Source: an uncultured Clostridia bacterium (lineage in GTDB: Bacteria; Bacillota; Clostridia; Lachnospirales; CAG-274). Taken from it: 64,000 nt of DNA. The notes under the pieces were generated by a model, which saw nothing but the letters and a program-made list of their open reading frames with translations, was not told the DNA's origin and did no database searches. Below are positions 44,713 to 53,921 of the stretch, piece after piece (the stretch's first letter is position 1; each line of letters begins with the position of its first letter). The DNA lies in NCBI GenBank assembly GCA_947630725.1, contig CANRIS010000009.1, positions 1 to 64,000 on the forward strand, read 5' to 3'. A program made the translations under genes and the position numbers.

Positions 44713-44780
44713 GATTTAAAGATAGTATTGACTGCGGATGTATTTTTTATACTTTAAGGATCGGTATTTTATGTCCCGTA

Positions 44781-45908
44781 TCAGTTATTTTTTATGTACA
44801 CTCTCGGCACTCTTTTGCTTACGTCGCAAAGGATCTCATAGCTTATGGTACCTGCGAGAGAGGCTATCTCGTCTGCGTCCACCGAAAGAGCGCCCTGCTT
44901 GCCCATCAGCACGGCCTCGTCCCCCACCTTCGCATCGGGTATATGGCTTAAGTCCGCCATAAACTGATCCATACAGATCCTTCCGACTATGGGAGCGTAG
45001 GAGCCGTTCACAATTATCCTGCCCTTGTTGGAGAGACTTCTCATATATCCGTCAGCATAGCCTACGGGTATGGTGGCTATAGTCATAGGGCTTTTCGCCA
45101 CAAACGTCCTGCCATAGCTTATGCTGTCGCCGGGGAGGACAGTCTTTATGTGGCTTATGTAGGATCTAACGCTCATAACGGGTCTTATGTCAATGCTGCG
45201 GCTCACCTCGTCCGAGGGATAACAGCCATAAAGTATTATGCCTGCCCTCACCATATCAAAACCCAGTCTCGGCAGCATATCCAGTATGGCTGCCGAATTT
45301 GAACAGTGTCTCATAAGCTTAAGTCCCCTCTTTTCAAGAGCGCCGCACATATATTCAAACCTTTCGGCCTGAAGGAGGGTATAGTTTTTGTCGGCTGCGT
45401 CCGCTGTGGCAAAATGAGTAAATATGCCCTCCAAGCTTATTCCCTTAAGACGGCTTATTTCTGTTATTTCGTCCACGGATGCCTCATCTGCGAAAAAGCC
45501 TATCCGCCCCATACCCGTGTCGGTTTTTATATGCACTCTGCTTATCCTGCCCAGACGAAGGCTCTCCTCCGAAAGCGCCTCGGCTCTTTCTCTGCTGTAT
45601 ATAGTCTGTGTTATGTCGTTTTCGGCCACGTCACGAAACCTTTCGGGCAGAGTATCCCCCAGAATAAGTATGGGAACCCTTATGCCCTTATGTCTCAGAC
45701 TGAGAGCCTCGTCAATGTTTGCTACAGCCAGACAGTCGGCTCCGTTTTCAAGGCAGCAGACAGCCGTCTCAAAGGCTCCGTGACCGTATGCGTCAGCCTT
45801 GACAACTGCCATAAGTCGGCTTTCTCCCGCTTTTTTCTTTATGCTTCTTACGTTGTGCGCCAAATTGTCCAAGTTTATTTCGGCGACAACTCTTTGGCAG
45901 ATATTCAA
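44781..45908 (-). CDS. alr: Alanine racemase
   Basis: It makes D-alanine for the cell wall. The 375-residue PLP enzyme has the cofactor Lys in VVKADAYGHG (Lys37) and the second-base Tyr in SISYGRTF (near 261-268), plus RICMDQFMAD near 309. The start is TTG 45908 behind AAGGTGA. It follows the LolA-like gene by 2 nt. Confidence 0.95.
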   Translation of the reverse strand: MNICQRVVAEINLDNLAHNVRSIKKKAGESRLMAVVKADAYGHGAFETAVCCLENGADCLAVANIDEALSLRHKGIRVPILILGDTLPERFRDVAENDITQTIYSRERAEALSEESLRLGRISRVHIKTDTGMGRIGFFADEASVDEITEISRLKGISLEGIFTHFATADAADKNYTLLQAERFEYMCGALEKRGLKLMRHCSNSAAILDMLPRLGFDMVRAGIILYGCYPSDEVSRSIDIRPVMSVRSYISHIKTVLPGDSISYGRTFVAKSPMTIATIPVGYADGYMRSLSNKGRIIVNGSYAPIVGRICMDQFMADLSHIPDAKVGDEAVLMGKQGALSVDADEIASLAGTISYEILCDVSKRVPRVYIKNN

Positions 45909-45910
45909 TT

Positions 45911-46555
45911 TCAGTTCACCTTATCTTTCAGTTCTCCCGCTATTTTAAATTCATCGGCGTCAAATTCGGGGTTGTATACAAAGTCCGAAAACTCCTCGCT
46001 TATATACTCCTCGCCCTTGCTGTCATATATGACAAGCCTTATGGGATTTCCCTCCTCCGAATCCACAAACAGCTTTTCACTCGCATAGCTTTCATCTCCC
46101 CCGGGGATTTCGGCCTCAAACACAATACAGTCTGCGCCGTCTCCCGAGGCTGCGTCCGTCACAGGCTCTTCGCCTGCCCTTGTTTCGTTTTTCATAAAAG
46201 TAAACAGTATAAGCTCCCGTCTTTTGTCCTTTTCGGCAGCCGACACCTTTATGCGGCTCTTTACGTTGGGGTTATACAGCCACAGCATATTTCCGTCATA
46301 CAGTATGGTGCTGCCCGATGTTTCCTCGGGCTTTTCTCCCTCAAGCCTGTACCTCCCCGATGCGTCCGCAGACTGCCTTATAACAAGTTTGTCCTCTCCG
46401 CCCGGAGAATGATATGTGACCTCGCACACAGCCTCATATCCCGTCATCTCAACAAGCCTTTTATGTATTCTGTCATAGTCAGAGACATTTTTTTCTCCCG
46501 TACATCCCGACAGGACAATCAAGCCCGTCAAAAAAATCGGCATAAGCTTTTTCAT
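45911..46555 (-). CDS. LolA-like lipoprotein (YdcC family)
   Basis: The 214-residue protein has a lipoprotein signal ending in VLSGC (Cys near 13). The mature part has the LolA/outer-membrane-lipoprotein-sorting fold pattern (ILYDGNMLWLYNPNVK, about 85-100). Gram-positive members include sporulation-associated B. subtilis YdcC, also next to alr. The start is ATG 46555; an upstream in-frame ATG would hide the signal. It precedes alr by 2 nt and is probably co-transcribed. Confidence 0.85.
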   Translation of the reverse strand: MKKLMPIFLTGLIVLSGCTGEKNVSDYDRIHKRLVEMTGYEAVCEVTYHSPGGEDKLVIRQSADASGRYRLEGEKPEETSGSTILYDGNMLWLYNPNVKSRIKVSAAEKDKRRELILFTFMKNETRAGEEPVTDAASGDGADCIVFEAEIPGGDESYASEKLFVDSEEGNPIRLVIYDSKGEEYISEEFSDFVYNPEFDADEFKIAGELKDKVN

Positions 46556-46729
46556 ACTTCTACGCCCCCGATCAGACACCGACATACAAAATCAAAAGCC
46601 GATTTTTCATATATACCGATGTTTGATTTATACTTTTTACAGTATTATATTTAAGTCAGGCAAAAAGTATGTCACTTAAGGGAGCCGAATCGTGTTTTTC
46701 GCCTCGCTTCTGCAAGGCTCTATATTTAA

Positions 46730-46760
46730 AGCCGCCCGTACAGCCTTGTATCGGACGGCT
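46730..46760 (-). terminator. Candidate terminator after the purine operon
   Basis: AGCCGCCCG (46730-46738) pairs with CGGACGGCT (46752-46760) using one wobble. The following minus-strand tail (TTTAAATAT) is only moderately T-rich. It lies 14 nt past the HD gene stop. Confidence 0.45.
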
Positions 46761-46773
46761 CTGTTCTCTTTAT

Positions 46774-47361
46774 TTAAGGGAGCAGATAGCCCCTTCTGAC
46801 GGATTCCTCAATAAGTCTCAGATATATGTCTCTGATAGGCTCGCTCGCTTTGAGAACCTTGTCCTTTCCCGCTTCGAGAACCATATCCCTATGCACTCCG
46901 TGTTCCTTCCAGGTTTTTCCTCCCGAAAGAAAGTTGAGTATAACAGGCTGAAAGCGATCCATAGTGTTTATAAAACGAGCCTCCTTCGACTTGTTTTCTT
47001 CAAATTCCTCCCATATTGCCTTAAGAGCAAGCCCCTGTCTGCCGAGAATACCGAATATCCTGTCGGCAGCGTCCTTTTCTCTTTCGGCCTTGCTTTCGTT
47101 CCCCTCTTTGTCATAGAGAAACGTATCGCCTGCATAGATCTCCACCATATCGTGGATCAGAGCCATTTTCAGCGCCTTAAGAAGATCCGTCCCCTCCTCG
47201 GCATACTCCGAAAGCACGAGAGCATACAGGCAAAGCGACCACGAATGCTCCGCATCGTTTTCTTTTCTGCCTGCGGGTATATATGTCCTGCGGAAAACGT
47301 CCTTAAGTTCCTCCGTCCGAACCAGAAATTCAAGCTGTTTTTCTATATCGTTCAAAATCAA
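46774..47361 (-). CDS. HD domain phosphohydrolase (YfbR-like)
   Basis: The 195-residue HD-family metal-dependent phosphohydrolase has the EHSWSLCLYAL helix (His near 38) and the IHDMVEIYAGD signature (HD near 70). It resembles YfbR/5'-deoxynucleotidases, which trim nucleotide monophosphates. It overlaps the thioesterase gene by 4 nt at the end of the purine operon, consistent with a nucleotide substrate, though that is inference. Confidence 0.82.
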   Translation of the reverse strand: MILNDIEKQLEFLVRTEELKDVFRRTYIPAGRKENDAEHSWSLCLYALVLSEYAEEGTDLLKALKMALIHDMVEIYAGDTFLYDKEGNESKAEREKDAADRIFGILGRQGLALKAIWEEFEENKSKEARFINTMDRFQPVILNFLSGGKTWKEHGVHRDMVLEAGKDKVLKASEPIRDIYLRLIEESVRRGYLLP

Positions 47362-47753
47362 AGTCCTCCGTCAAGTCTTGCGTTCGCTCCGTCCATAAAT
47401 CTTTTGCGGTCAATTATGACTCTGTGATGCTCTCCCTCGCCCACAAGACCCTTTGCGTCATAGACCTTTACGGAGAAAACAAGCTTTTTGCCCTCGATCT
47501 TTTCGAGCAGGCTTTCGCAGCTTATTTTCATACCCACGGGGCTTGGCGCAATGTGCTTTATGTCAAGATATACTCCCACGCTGCTAAGCTCCTCCGAAAG
47601 CTCCTTATCTATGCTTTTGCAGGCCGTCTCCTCCATAAGCGCAATCATTGCGGGAGTGGCGAACACATCGAGAGAGCCGCTTTTCATGGCTTTAGCTGTC
47701 ATATCGCTTTTCACAACAGTCTCGCACAAGCCTTTTATTCCCGTTTCAAGCAT
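47358..47753 (-). CDS. Hotdog-fold thioesterase (FlK-like)
   Basis: The 131-residue protein has the hotdog helix ATPAMIALMEETA (about 32-44, active-site Glu) and GEGEHHRVII near 105-114, as in the fluoroacetyl-CoA thioesterase-like family common in Clostridia. The acyl-CoA substrate is unknown. It sits between purA (15 nt) and the HD gene (4-nt overlap). Confidence 0.85.
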   Translation of the reverse strand: MLETGIKGLCETVVKSDMTAKAMKSGSLDVFATPAMIALMEETACKSIDKELSEELSSVGVYLDIKHIAPSPVGMKISCESLLEKIEGKKLVFSVKVYDAKGLVGEGEHHRVIIDRKRFMDGANARLDGGL

Positions 47754-47768
47754 AGCCGCTCCTCCTCT

Positions 47769-49043
47769 TTATCTGTATATTATGTCCTCTCTCGAGGGGC
47801 CGTTTGATACCATAGAGATCTTTACGCCTATTTCGTTTTCGATAAACTCCACATAGGCTCTTGCCTCTTTCGGCAGACTGTCATAATCTCTTATGCCCTT
47901 TATGGAGCAGCTCCATCCGGGCAGCCTTTTGAGTATAGGTGTTGACTTGTAGAGCTTGTCGGTCGTGAGAAAATCACCGTATGTCTCTCCGTCATATTCA
48001 TATCCCACGCATACGGGTATTTCGTCAAGATACGAAAGAACGTCCAGACAGGTGAGACAAACCTCTGTAGCTCCCTGCGCCTGCACTCCGTAGCGTGTAG
48101 CCACCGTGTCAAACCAGCCCACTCTTCTGGGTCTGCCTGTGGTGGCTCCGTATTCGCCCTTGTCTCCGCCTCTTTTGCGAAGCTCCTCGGCCTCATCGGG
48201 GTCAGGTATCTCCGACACAAAGGGGCCTTCGCCAACAGCCGAAGAATAAGCCTTTGTTATGCAAAGCACGTCCTTTATGGCATAGGGAGGTATCCCCGCT
48301 CCGACAGCCGCATAGCCTGCAAGCGTTGAAGAGCTTGTAACATAAGGATATATGCCGTGATCCGTATCCTTAAGAGTGCCGAGCTGACCTTCAAGGAGTA
48401 TGTTTTTGCCCTCCTTTACGGCTTTTCTCAGAAACGAGCCGGTATCGGCCTTATAGGGGCGTATAGCCTCGGCATAGCCCTTAAGCGTTTTAAATACCTC
48501 GGTATGGTCTATGGGAGGTTTTTTGTAGAGATGTTCGAGGGTCACATTGACCTTTTCATACATCATTTCAAGCTTTTCCATAAGAAGCTCATCGTTATAA
48601 AGCTCCCATACCTGAAGTCCCATTTTTGAATATTTGTCCGAAAAGAAAGGCGCTATGCCCGATTTTGTGGAGCCGAAGGCTCTTTTTCCCAATCTCTCCT
48701 CCTCATATTCGTCAAGTCTGACGTGATGAGGAAGCACTATCTGAGCCCTGTCCGAAATAAGCAGCTTAAACCTTACGCCGGCTTTTTTTACCGATGCGAT
48801 CTCGTCCATAAGAGATGCCACATTGAGAGCGCAGCCGTTGCCTATTATGTTTGTTATATTTTCGTGAAAAATACCTGACGGAAGCTGATGAAGGGCAAAG
48901 CGTCCGTATTCGTTTATTATGGTGTGACCTGCATTTGCTCCGCCCTGAAACCTTACCGTTATGTCGGAGGTCTCGGCGCAGAGATCCGTGATCTTTCCCT
49001 TTCCCTCATCGCCCCAGTTTGCGCCCACTATTGCTTTAACCAC
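47769..49043 (-). CDS. purA: Adenylosuccinate synthetase
   Basis: It converts IMP and Asp to adenylosuccinate with GTP. The 424-residue protein has GDEGKGKITD (P-loop, about 10-19), with GANW in place of the usual GAQW, an N-terminal variation seen in a clostridial subgroup. The IMP/GTP-binding blocks are present (AGHTI near 39-43, TTGRPRRVGW). It lies 18 nt after purB. Confidence 0.95.
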   Translation of the reverse strand: MVKAIVGANWGDEGKGKITDLCAETSDITVRFQGGANAGHTIINEYGRFALHQLPSGIFHENITNIIGNGCALNVASLMDEIASVKKAGVRFKLLISDRAQIVLPHHVRLDEYEEERLGKRAFGSTKSGIAPFFSDKYSKMGLQVWELYNDELLMEKLEMMYEKVNVTLEHLYKKPPIDHTEVFKTLKGYAEAIRPYKADTGSFLRKAVKEGKNILLEGQLGTLKDTDHGIYPYVTSSSTLAGYAAVGAGIPPYAIKDVLCITKAYSSAVGEGPFVSEIPDPDEAEELRKRGGDKGEYGATTGRPRRVGWFDTVATRYGVQAQGATEVCLTCLDVLSYLDEIPVCVGYEYDGETYGDFLTTDKLYKSTPILKRLPGWSCSIKGIRDYDSLPKEARAYVEFIENEIGVKISMVSNGPSREDIIYR

Positions 49044-49061
49044 TGCTTAACACCTGCTTTC

Positions 49062-50504
49062 TTATACGCTTAAAGTTACGTTGTCAATTATCATATCCCC
49101 ATACTTTTCGAGAACGGGTCTGACGTTGTTTTCAATAAACTCCGTCACCTGACCCGGCGCTCTTCCCACATAGTTTTTCGGGTCGAGGGTCTTTTTAATA
49201 TCCTCCTCCGAGCATTTGAACATGGGGTCTTTCGCTATTCTTTCAATGAGGTCGTTTTCTTTGCCCTCCTGCTTGACAACGGCTGCTGCCTCCATCGAAA
49301 GCTCTCTTATTCTTTCGTGAAGCTCCTGCCTGTTGCCGCCTCTGAGCTTTACCTCGTCCATCATTATGTTTTCGGTAGCCATAAAGGGCAGCTCGCTCAT
49401 TATCCTCTTTTCTATAACCTTGGGATATACCACAAGTCCTCCCGCCACATTAAGATATATACCCAACACAGCGTCCGCAGCCAAAAACATTTCGGGTATG
49501 GCGATCCTCTTGTTTGAAGAGTCGTCAAGGGTTCTTTCAAACCACTGAGCCGAAGCCGTGAGAGCAGGATTCAGAGCGGCGGTCATTATATATCTCGAAA
49601 GACCCGCTATTCTTTCGCTCCTCATGGGGTTTCTCTTATACGCCATAGCCGATGAGCCTATCTGACCCTTTTCAAAGGGCTCCTCCACCTCCTTGAGGTG
49701 AGCCAGAAGTCTTATGTCGTTTGAAAACTTTGACGCAGACTGAGCAATACCCGAAAGCACGTTTGCGCAGTATGAATCCAGCTTTCTCGAATAGGTCTGT
49801 CCCGAAACGGGAAAAACAGCCTCAAATCCAAGCTTTTCGGCGACCCTTCTGTCCAGAGCCTTAACCTTTTCTTCATCGTTGTCAAAAAGCTCCATAAAGC
49901 TGGCCTGTGTGCCGGTGGTACCCTTGCAGCCTCTGAGCCTCAGCTTTTCGAGAAAGAACTCTGTCTGTTCAAGATCCATAAGAAGATCCTGTATCCACAG
50001 GCAGGCTCTCTTGCCAACGGTGGTGAGCTGCGCAGGCTGAAAGTGAGTAAAGCCCAGCGTAGGCAGCTCTCTGTATTTTTCGGCAAACTCCGAAAGCTTC
50101 GATATGACCGAAACCAAAGACCGCCTTATAAGCTCCATACCCTTTTTCATAAGTATAATATCGGTATTGTCGCCAACATAACAGCTTGTTGCGCCCAGAT
50201 GGATTATGGCCTCGGCATTGGGACACTGTTTTCCGTAGGCATATACATGGCTCATAACATCATGGCGGCAGATCTTCTCTCTCTCCCGGGCGACATCATA
50301 GTTTATGTCCTCGGCGTGAGCCTTAAGCTCCTCTATCTGCCCGTCCGTTATGTTAAGCCCAAGCTCCTTTTCGGTCTCGGCAAGTATTATCCACAGCCTT
50401 CTCCACGTTCTGAACTTCATATCGGGAGAAAAGACAGCCTTCATTTCATCGCTTGCATATCTTGAATTAAGGGGACTTTCATATACGTCTTTATTGCTGT
50501 TCAT
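49062..50504 (-). CDS. purB: Adenylosuccinate lyase
   Basis: It acts twice in purine synthesis, releasing fumarate. The 480-residue protein has the fumarase/ASL signature SSAMAYKRNPMRSE (near 288-301) and the long helical core (LGATSCYVGDNTD, LGFTHFQPAQ). It lies 1 nt after purF and 18 nt before purA. Confidence 0.95.
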   Translation of the reverse strand: MNSNKDVYESPLNSRYASDEMKAVFSPDMKFRTWRRLWIILAETEKELGLNITDGQIEELKAHAEDINYDVAREREKICRHDVMSHVYAYGKQCPNAEAIIHLGATSCYVGDNTDIILMKKGMELIRRSLVSVISKLSEFAEKYRELPTLGFTHFQPAQLTTVGKRACLWIQDLLMDLEQTEFFLEKLRLRGCKGTTGTQASFMELFDNDEEKVKALDRRVAEKLGFEAVFPVSGQTYSRKLDSYCANVLSGIAQSASKFSNDIRLLAHLKEVEEPFEKGQIGSSAMAYKRNPMRSERIAGLSRYIMTAALNPALTASAQWFERTLDDSSNKRIAIPEMFLAADAVLGIYLNVAGGLVVYPKVIEKRIMSELPFMATENIMMDEVKLRGGNRQELHERIRELSMEAAAVVKQEGKENDLIERIAKDPMFKCSEEDIKKTLDPKNYVGRAPGQVTEFIENNVRPVLEKYGDMIIDNVTLSV

Positions 50505-50505
50505 A

Positions 50506-51903
50506 TTATTTTTTACCCTCCAGCCTTTCCAAAAGCTCCGATACGTCTATGGGGTAGTTTCCCGTAAAGCAGGCGCAGCAGAAATCTCTGTTTGAATCGG
50601 GAGCTATCTTAAGAAGATTTTCTATGCTCAGATAGTCGAGGCTGTCCGCTCCTATATATCTTGCGGTATCCTCCACGTCATAGTGATTGGCTATAAGCTC
50701 CTTTCTTGTAGGCACATCCGTGCCGAAAAAGCAGGGCCACTTGAACGGCGGAGAGGATATTCTCACATGAACCTCTGTTGCCCCCGCCTCTCTCAGAAGA
50801 TTTACTATCCTTGCGGAGGTGGTGCCCCTCACTATCGAATCGTCTATCATAATGACCCTTTTGCCGCATACTTCGCTTTTCAGAGCGTTGAGCTTCATTT
50901 TTACGGCGTTTTGTCTCATTTTCTGTCCCGGCGATATAAATGTTCTGGCGATATATTTGTTTTTTATAAATCCCATTTTAATGGGTATGCCCGATTCATC
51001 GGCATAGCCCTGAGCCGCCGAAAGTCCCGAGTCGGGTACTCCCACCACTATGTCGGCTTCTACGGGACTTTGTCTCGCTAAAAATCTCCCCGCATTTTTT
51101 CTTGCCTCGTGGACGGGCTGTCCCTCCAATATAGAGTCGGGTCTTGCAAAATATATATGCTCGAATATACAGAGACTTGTTTTTTGGGGCTTTATGATCT
51201 GTTCGCTTTCTATGTTTCCTCTGAAAACGGTTATGACCTCTCCCGGCTCAACGTCTCTTATAAATTTTGCGCCTATGGCGTCAAAGGCAGCCGTTTCGGA
51301 CGCAAAAACTATGGCGTGATCCATCTTTCCCATACAGAGAGGTCTGAAACCCCACGGGTCTCTGGCGGCAATAAGCTTCTGTGGGCTCATAACGAGTATC
51401 GAAAAAGCCCCCTTAAGCTTGTGCATAGCCTTTTTTACGGCCTCCTCGATAGAGCCGCTCTTTATTCTTTCCTTAGCTATGGTATAAGCTATGATCTCCG
51501 AATCCGCCGTTGTCTGAAATATAGCGCCGTTATATTCAAGCTCCGATCTCAGTTCTTTTGTATTTGTGATGTTTCCGTTATGAACAATCGCAAGTGTACC
51601 CTTTATATATCTCAGTACGAGAGGCTGCACGTTTTCACGAAGTGAGCCTCCTGCCGTTGAATATCTCACATGACCCACTGCCATATGACCGGGATATTTT
51701 TCAAGCGTTTCGTTGTCAAAGACCTCGTTCACAAGCCCGATGTCCTTATAATAGCTGATCTCTCTGTCCAGATTTACGGCGATGCCGCAGCCCTCCTGCC
51801 CCCTGTGCTGAAGAGCCACAAGGGCGTTACAGGTCGTATTTGCGCAGCAGCCCTTGGGATCCCATATCCCAAAAACTCCGCATTCTTCTTTTAATATACT
51901 CAT
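50506..51903 (-). CDS. purF: Amidophosphoribosyltransferase
   Basis: It commits PRPP to purine synthesis. In the 465-residue protein the N-terminus ECGVFG shows the nucleophile Cys8 after a 7-residue propeptide, as in iron-sulfur type enzymes, and FCCACFTG near the end offers Fe-S ligands. The PRPP site is IDDSIVRGTTS (near 350-360). It lies 83 nt after purC and 1 nt before purB. Confidence 0.96.
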   Translation of the reverse strand: MSILKEECGVFGIWDPKGCCANTTCNALVALQHRGQEGCGIAVNLDREISYYKDIGLVNEVFDNETLEKYPGHMAVGHVRYSTAGGSLRENVQPLVLRYIKGTLAIVHNGNITNTKELRSELEYNGAIFQTTADSEIIAYTIAKERIKSGSIEEAVKKAMHKLKGAFSILVMSPQKLIAARDPWGFRPLCMGKMDHAIVFASETAAFDAIGAKFIRDVEPGEVITVFRGNIESEQIIKPQKTSLCIFEHIYFARPDSILEGQPVHEARKNAGRFLARQSPVEADIVVGVPDSGLSAAQGYADESGIPIKMGFIKNKYIARTFISPGQKMRQNAVKMKLNALKSEVCGKRVIMIDDSIVRGTTSARIVNLLREAGATEVHVRISSPPFKWPCFFGTDVPTRKELIANHYDVEDTARYIGADSLDYLSIENLLKIAPDSNRDFCCACFTGNYPIDVSELLERLEGKK

Positions 51904-51986
51904 TCAGGATTATCCTCCATAATCAATTATACAAGAGCCGTCTTTTATTTTTGTTTCGGGATCAAATGACAGCGAATAAAAGGGGA

Positions 51987-52709
51987 TCAGTTATTTCCAT
52001 AATATTCCTTAAGTCTTCCCCAGACCTCAAAATAAACGTCCGAAAATTCTCCCAAATCAAAGCGGAAACGATCCTTGTCAAGCTTTTTGTTTGTTTCTGC
52101 GTCCCAAAGTCTGCATGTGTCGGGGGATATTTCGTCCGCAAGCACAATCCTTCCGTCAGATGTTCTGCCTGCCTCGATCTTGAAGTCAATAAGCTTTATG
52201 CCTATTTGCAAAAATATCTTTTTGAGGCTTTCGTTTACTTTAAATGCCATTTCGGAAAGCTCTTTTATTTCATTCTCCGTGGCAAGTCCGATAGCCAAAG
52301 CCTGAGAGGTGTTTATCATAGGGTCTCCCAGATCGTCATTTTTATAGCTGAATTCAAGGGTGGGGTTTTTAAGCGGGGTTCCCTCCTCTACTCCGAATCT
52401 TTTTGAAAAGGAGCCTGCCGCCACATTTCTTACAATAATTTCCAGCGGAACGATCTCGCATTTTTCAACAAGAGTTTCTCTGTCGGACAGCTCTTCTTTC
52501 AGATGAGTCTTTATTCCGTCAGCCTCAAGAAGTCTGAATATGAAATTTGCCATTTTGTTGTTGATGACTCCCTTGCCCTCAAAGGAGCCCTTTTTAAGGC
52601 CGTTGAAAGCCGTTGCGTCGTCCTTGTATTCAAAAATACAGAGATTCGGATCGTCCGTTGCGTATACTTTTTTTGCTTTTCCCGTATAAAGCAGTTCTTT
52701 TTTAACCAT
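51987..52709 (-). CDS. purC: Phosphoribosylaminoimidazole-succinocarboxamide (SAICAR) synthase
   Basis: It joins CAIR and aspartate. The 240-residue protein has the family N-terminus KKELLYTGKAKKVY, VRNVAAGSFSKRFG (about 93-106) and DEISPDTCRLWD (about 207-218). The start is ATG 52709, 9 nt after AAAGGTG; an in-frame GTG at 52721 overlaps that site. First gene of the purC-F-B-A-thioesterase-HD run, with its own promoter. purM, N, H and D are not in the window. Confidence 0.95.
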   Translation of the reverse strand: MVKKELLYTGKAKKVYATDDPNLCIFEYKDDATAFNGLKKGSFEGKGVINNKMANFIFRLLEADGIKTHLKEELSDRETLVEKCEIVPLEIIVRNVAAGSFSKRFGVEEGTPLKNPTLEFSYKNDDLGDPMINTSQALAIGLATENEIKELSEMAFKVNESLKKIFLQIGIKLIDFKIEAGRTSDGRIVLADEISPDTCRLWDAETNKKLDKDRFRFDLGEFSDVYFEVWGRLKEYYGNN

Positions 52710-52777
52710 TTTAAATATCACCTTTCATAAAATTATGCTTTTGGCAAACATACTTTTCCTTATAACAATACACTACG

Positions 52778-52806
52778 ATTATATATGCAACAGCCGAAAA
52801 AAGCAA
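52778..52806 (-). promoter_or_regulatory. Sigma-A promoter for the purine operon
   Basis: On the minus strand, TTGCTT (52801-52806), 17 nt, TATAAT (52778-52783). AAAAAAGC-AAT-GCTTTTTT overlaps its -35. Confidence 0.7.
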
Positions 52807-52827
52807 TGCTTTTTTATAAAATAATCG

Positions 52828-52840
52828 CCGAATTTTTCGG
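52828..52840. promoter_or_regulatory. CCGAA-TTT-TTCGG palindrome in the purC-ldh divergent region
   Basis: A perfect 13-bp palindrome about 20 nt upstream of the purC -35. A second GCCGAAAA lies nearby at 52793-52800. CGAA half sites recall PurR boxes, but no full match is claimed. Confidence 0.35.
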
Positions 52841-52933
52841 AATAATTTAAGTCTATGTGTACAGAATAAACTAAGAAAACGCCTAATGATATGTAATAAT
52901 AAGCCATTTAAAAACTTAGGGAGGGAAAAAAAT

Positions 52934-53881
52934 TTGATAAAAGGAAAAATCGCAATAATCGGAACAGGCTTTGTGGGCTCGACAATTGCCTATACTATGT
53001 TTTTAAGCGGACTTGTGTCTGAAATAGTCCTTGTGGATATAAATAAAAACAAGGCCGAGGGAGACGCAATGGATCTGAACCACGGTATGCCCTTCGTAAG
53101 CCCCGTAAAGGTCACCGCAGGGGACTACAGCCTTATAAAGGACGCCGATATGGTGATAATCACGGCAGGAGCAAACCAGAAGGAGGGAGAAACACGAATA
53201 GACCTTCTGAAAAGAAATTTTGTAATATTCAAAAACATAGTCGGCGAAATAAACAAATTCTGTACGGACGACACCATTCTTATGGTCGTGACAAACCCCG
53301 TAGATATACTCACTTATGTCACGTTCAAGCTTTCGGGGTTTTCAAGACGAAAGGTGTTCGGCTCAGGCACCGTTCTTGACACCGCAAGACTCAAATATAT
53401 AATAGGCGAGCATACAAACATTGACGCAAGAAACGTGCATACCTATATAATCGGTGAACACGGTGACTCAGAGGTGCCTACATGGAGCCTCACAAGACTT
53501 GCGGGGCTGCCTGTGGAGGACTATTGCAAAAGCTGCGGAAGCTGCGACAGCATATGTTTCAACAGGGACGACTTCTATCACGAGACAAAAAATGCAGCCT
53601 ATGAAATAATAAGCAAAAAGGGAGCCACCTACTATGCCATCGCCCTTGCCGTAAGGCGTATATGCGAAGCCATAATAGGCAACGAAAACACCATACTGCC
53701 CCTTTCCACCGTCTGCGAAGGAGAATACGGCATAAAGGACATATGCTTAAGCCTGCCCACAATAGTCAACGCCCACGGCGCAAGCCGCATACTGGAGCTG
53801 CCATTTTCAGACACGGAGGTTGCGGCTCTCAGAAACAGCGCCGATATGCTGAAGGGCTATTGCTCCGAGCTTGGAATATAA
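52934..53881 (+). CDS. ldh: L-lactate dehydrogenase
   Basis: It reduces pyruvate to lactate to regenerate NAD+. The 315-residue protein has IIGTGFVGST (NAD loop, about 8-17), GANQKEGETR (Gln at the specificity position, as in LDH rather than MDH), DTARLKY and the catalytic IGEHGDSE (His near 176). The start is TTG 52934 behind GGGAGGG; an in-frame ATG at 52886 is upstream of that site and adds a sequence not found in the family. A Cys-rich piece (CKSCGSCDSIC, near 198-208) is unusual. Confidence 0.92.
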   Translation: MIKGKIAIIGTGFVGSTIAYTMFLSGLVSEIVLVDINKNKAEGDAMDLNHGMPFVSPVKVTAGDYSLIKDADMVIITAGANQKEGETRIDLLKRNFVIFKNIVGEINKFCTDDTILMVVTNPVDILTYVTFKLSGFSRRKVFGSGTVLDTARLKYIIGEHTNIDARNVHTYIIGEHGDSEVPTWSLTRLAGLPVEDYCKSCGSCDSICFNRDDFYHETKNAAYEIISKKGATYYAIALAVRRICEAIIGNENTILPLSTVCEGEYGIKDICLSLPTIVNAHGASRILELPFSDTEVAALRNSADMLKGYCSELGI

Positions 53882-53921
53882 ACACTTCATCAAAATGCTG
53901 TCGCAATATCCGCAGGCAGCT

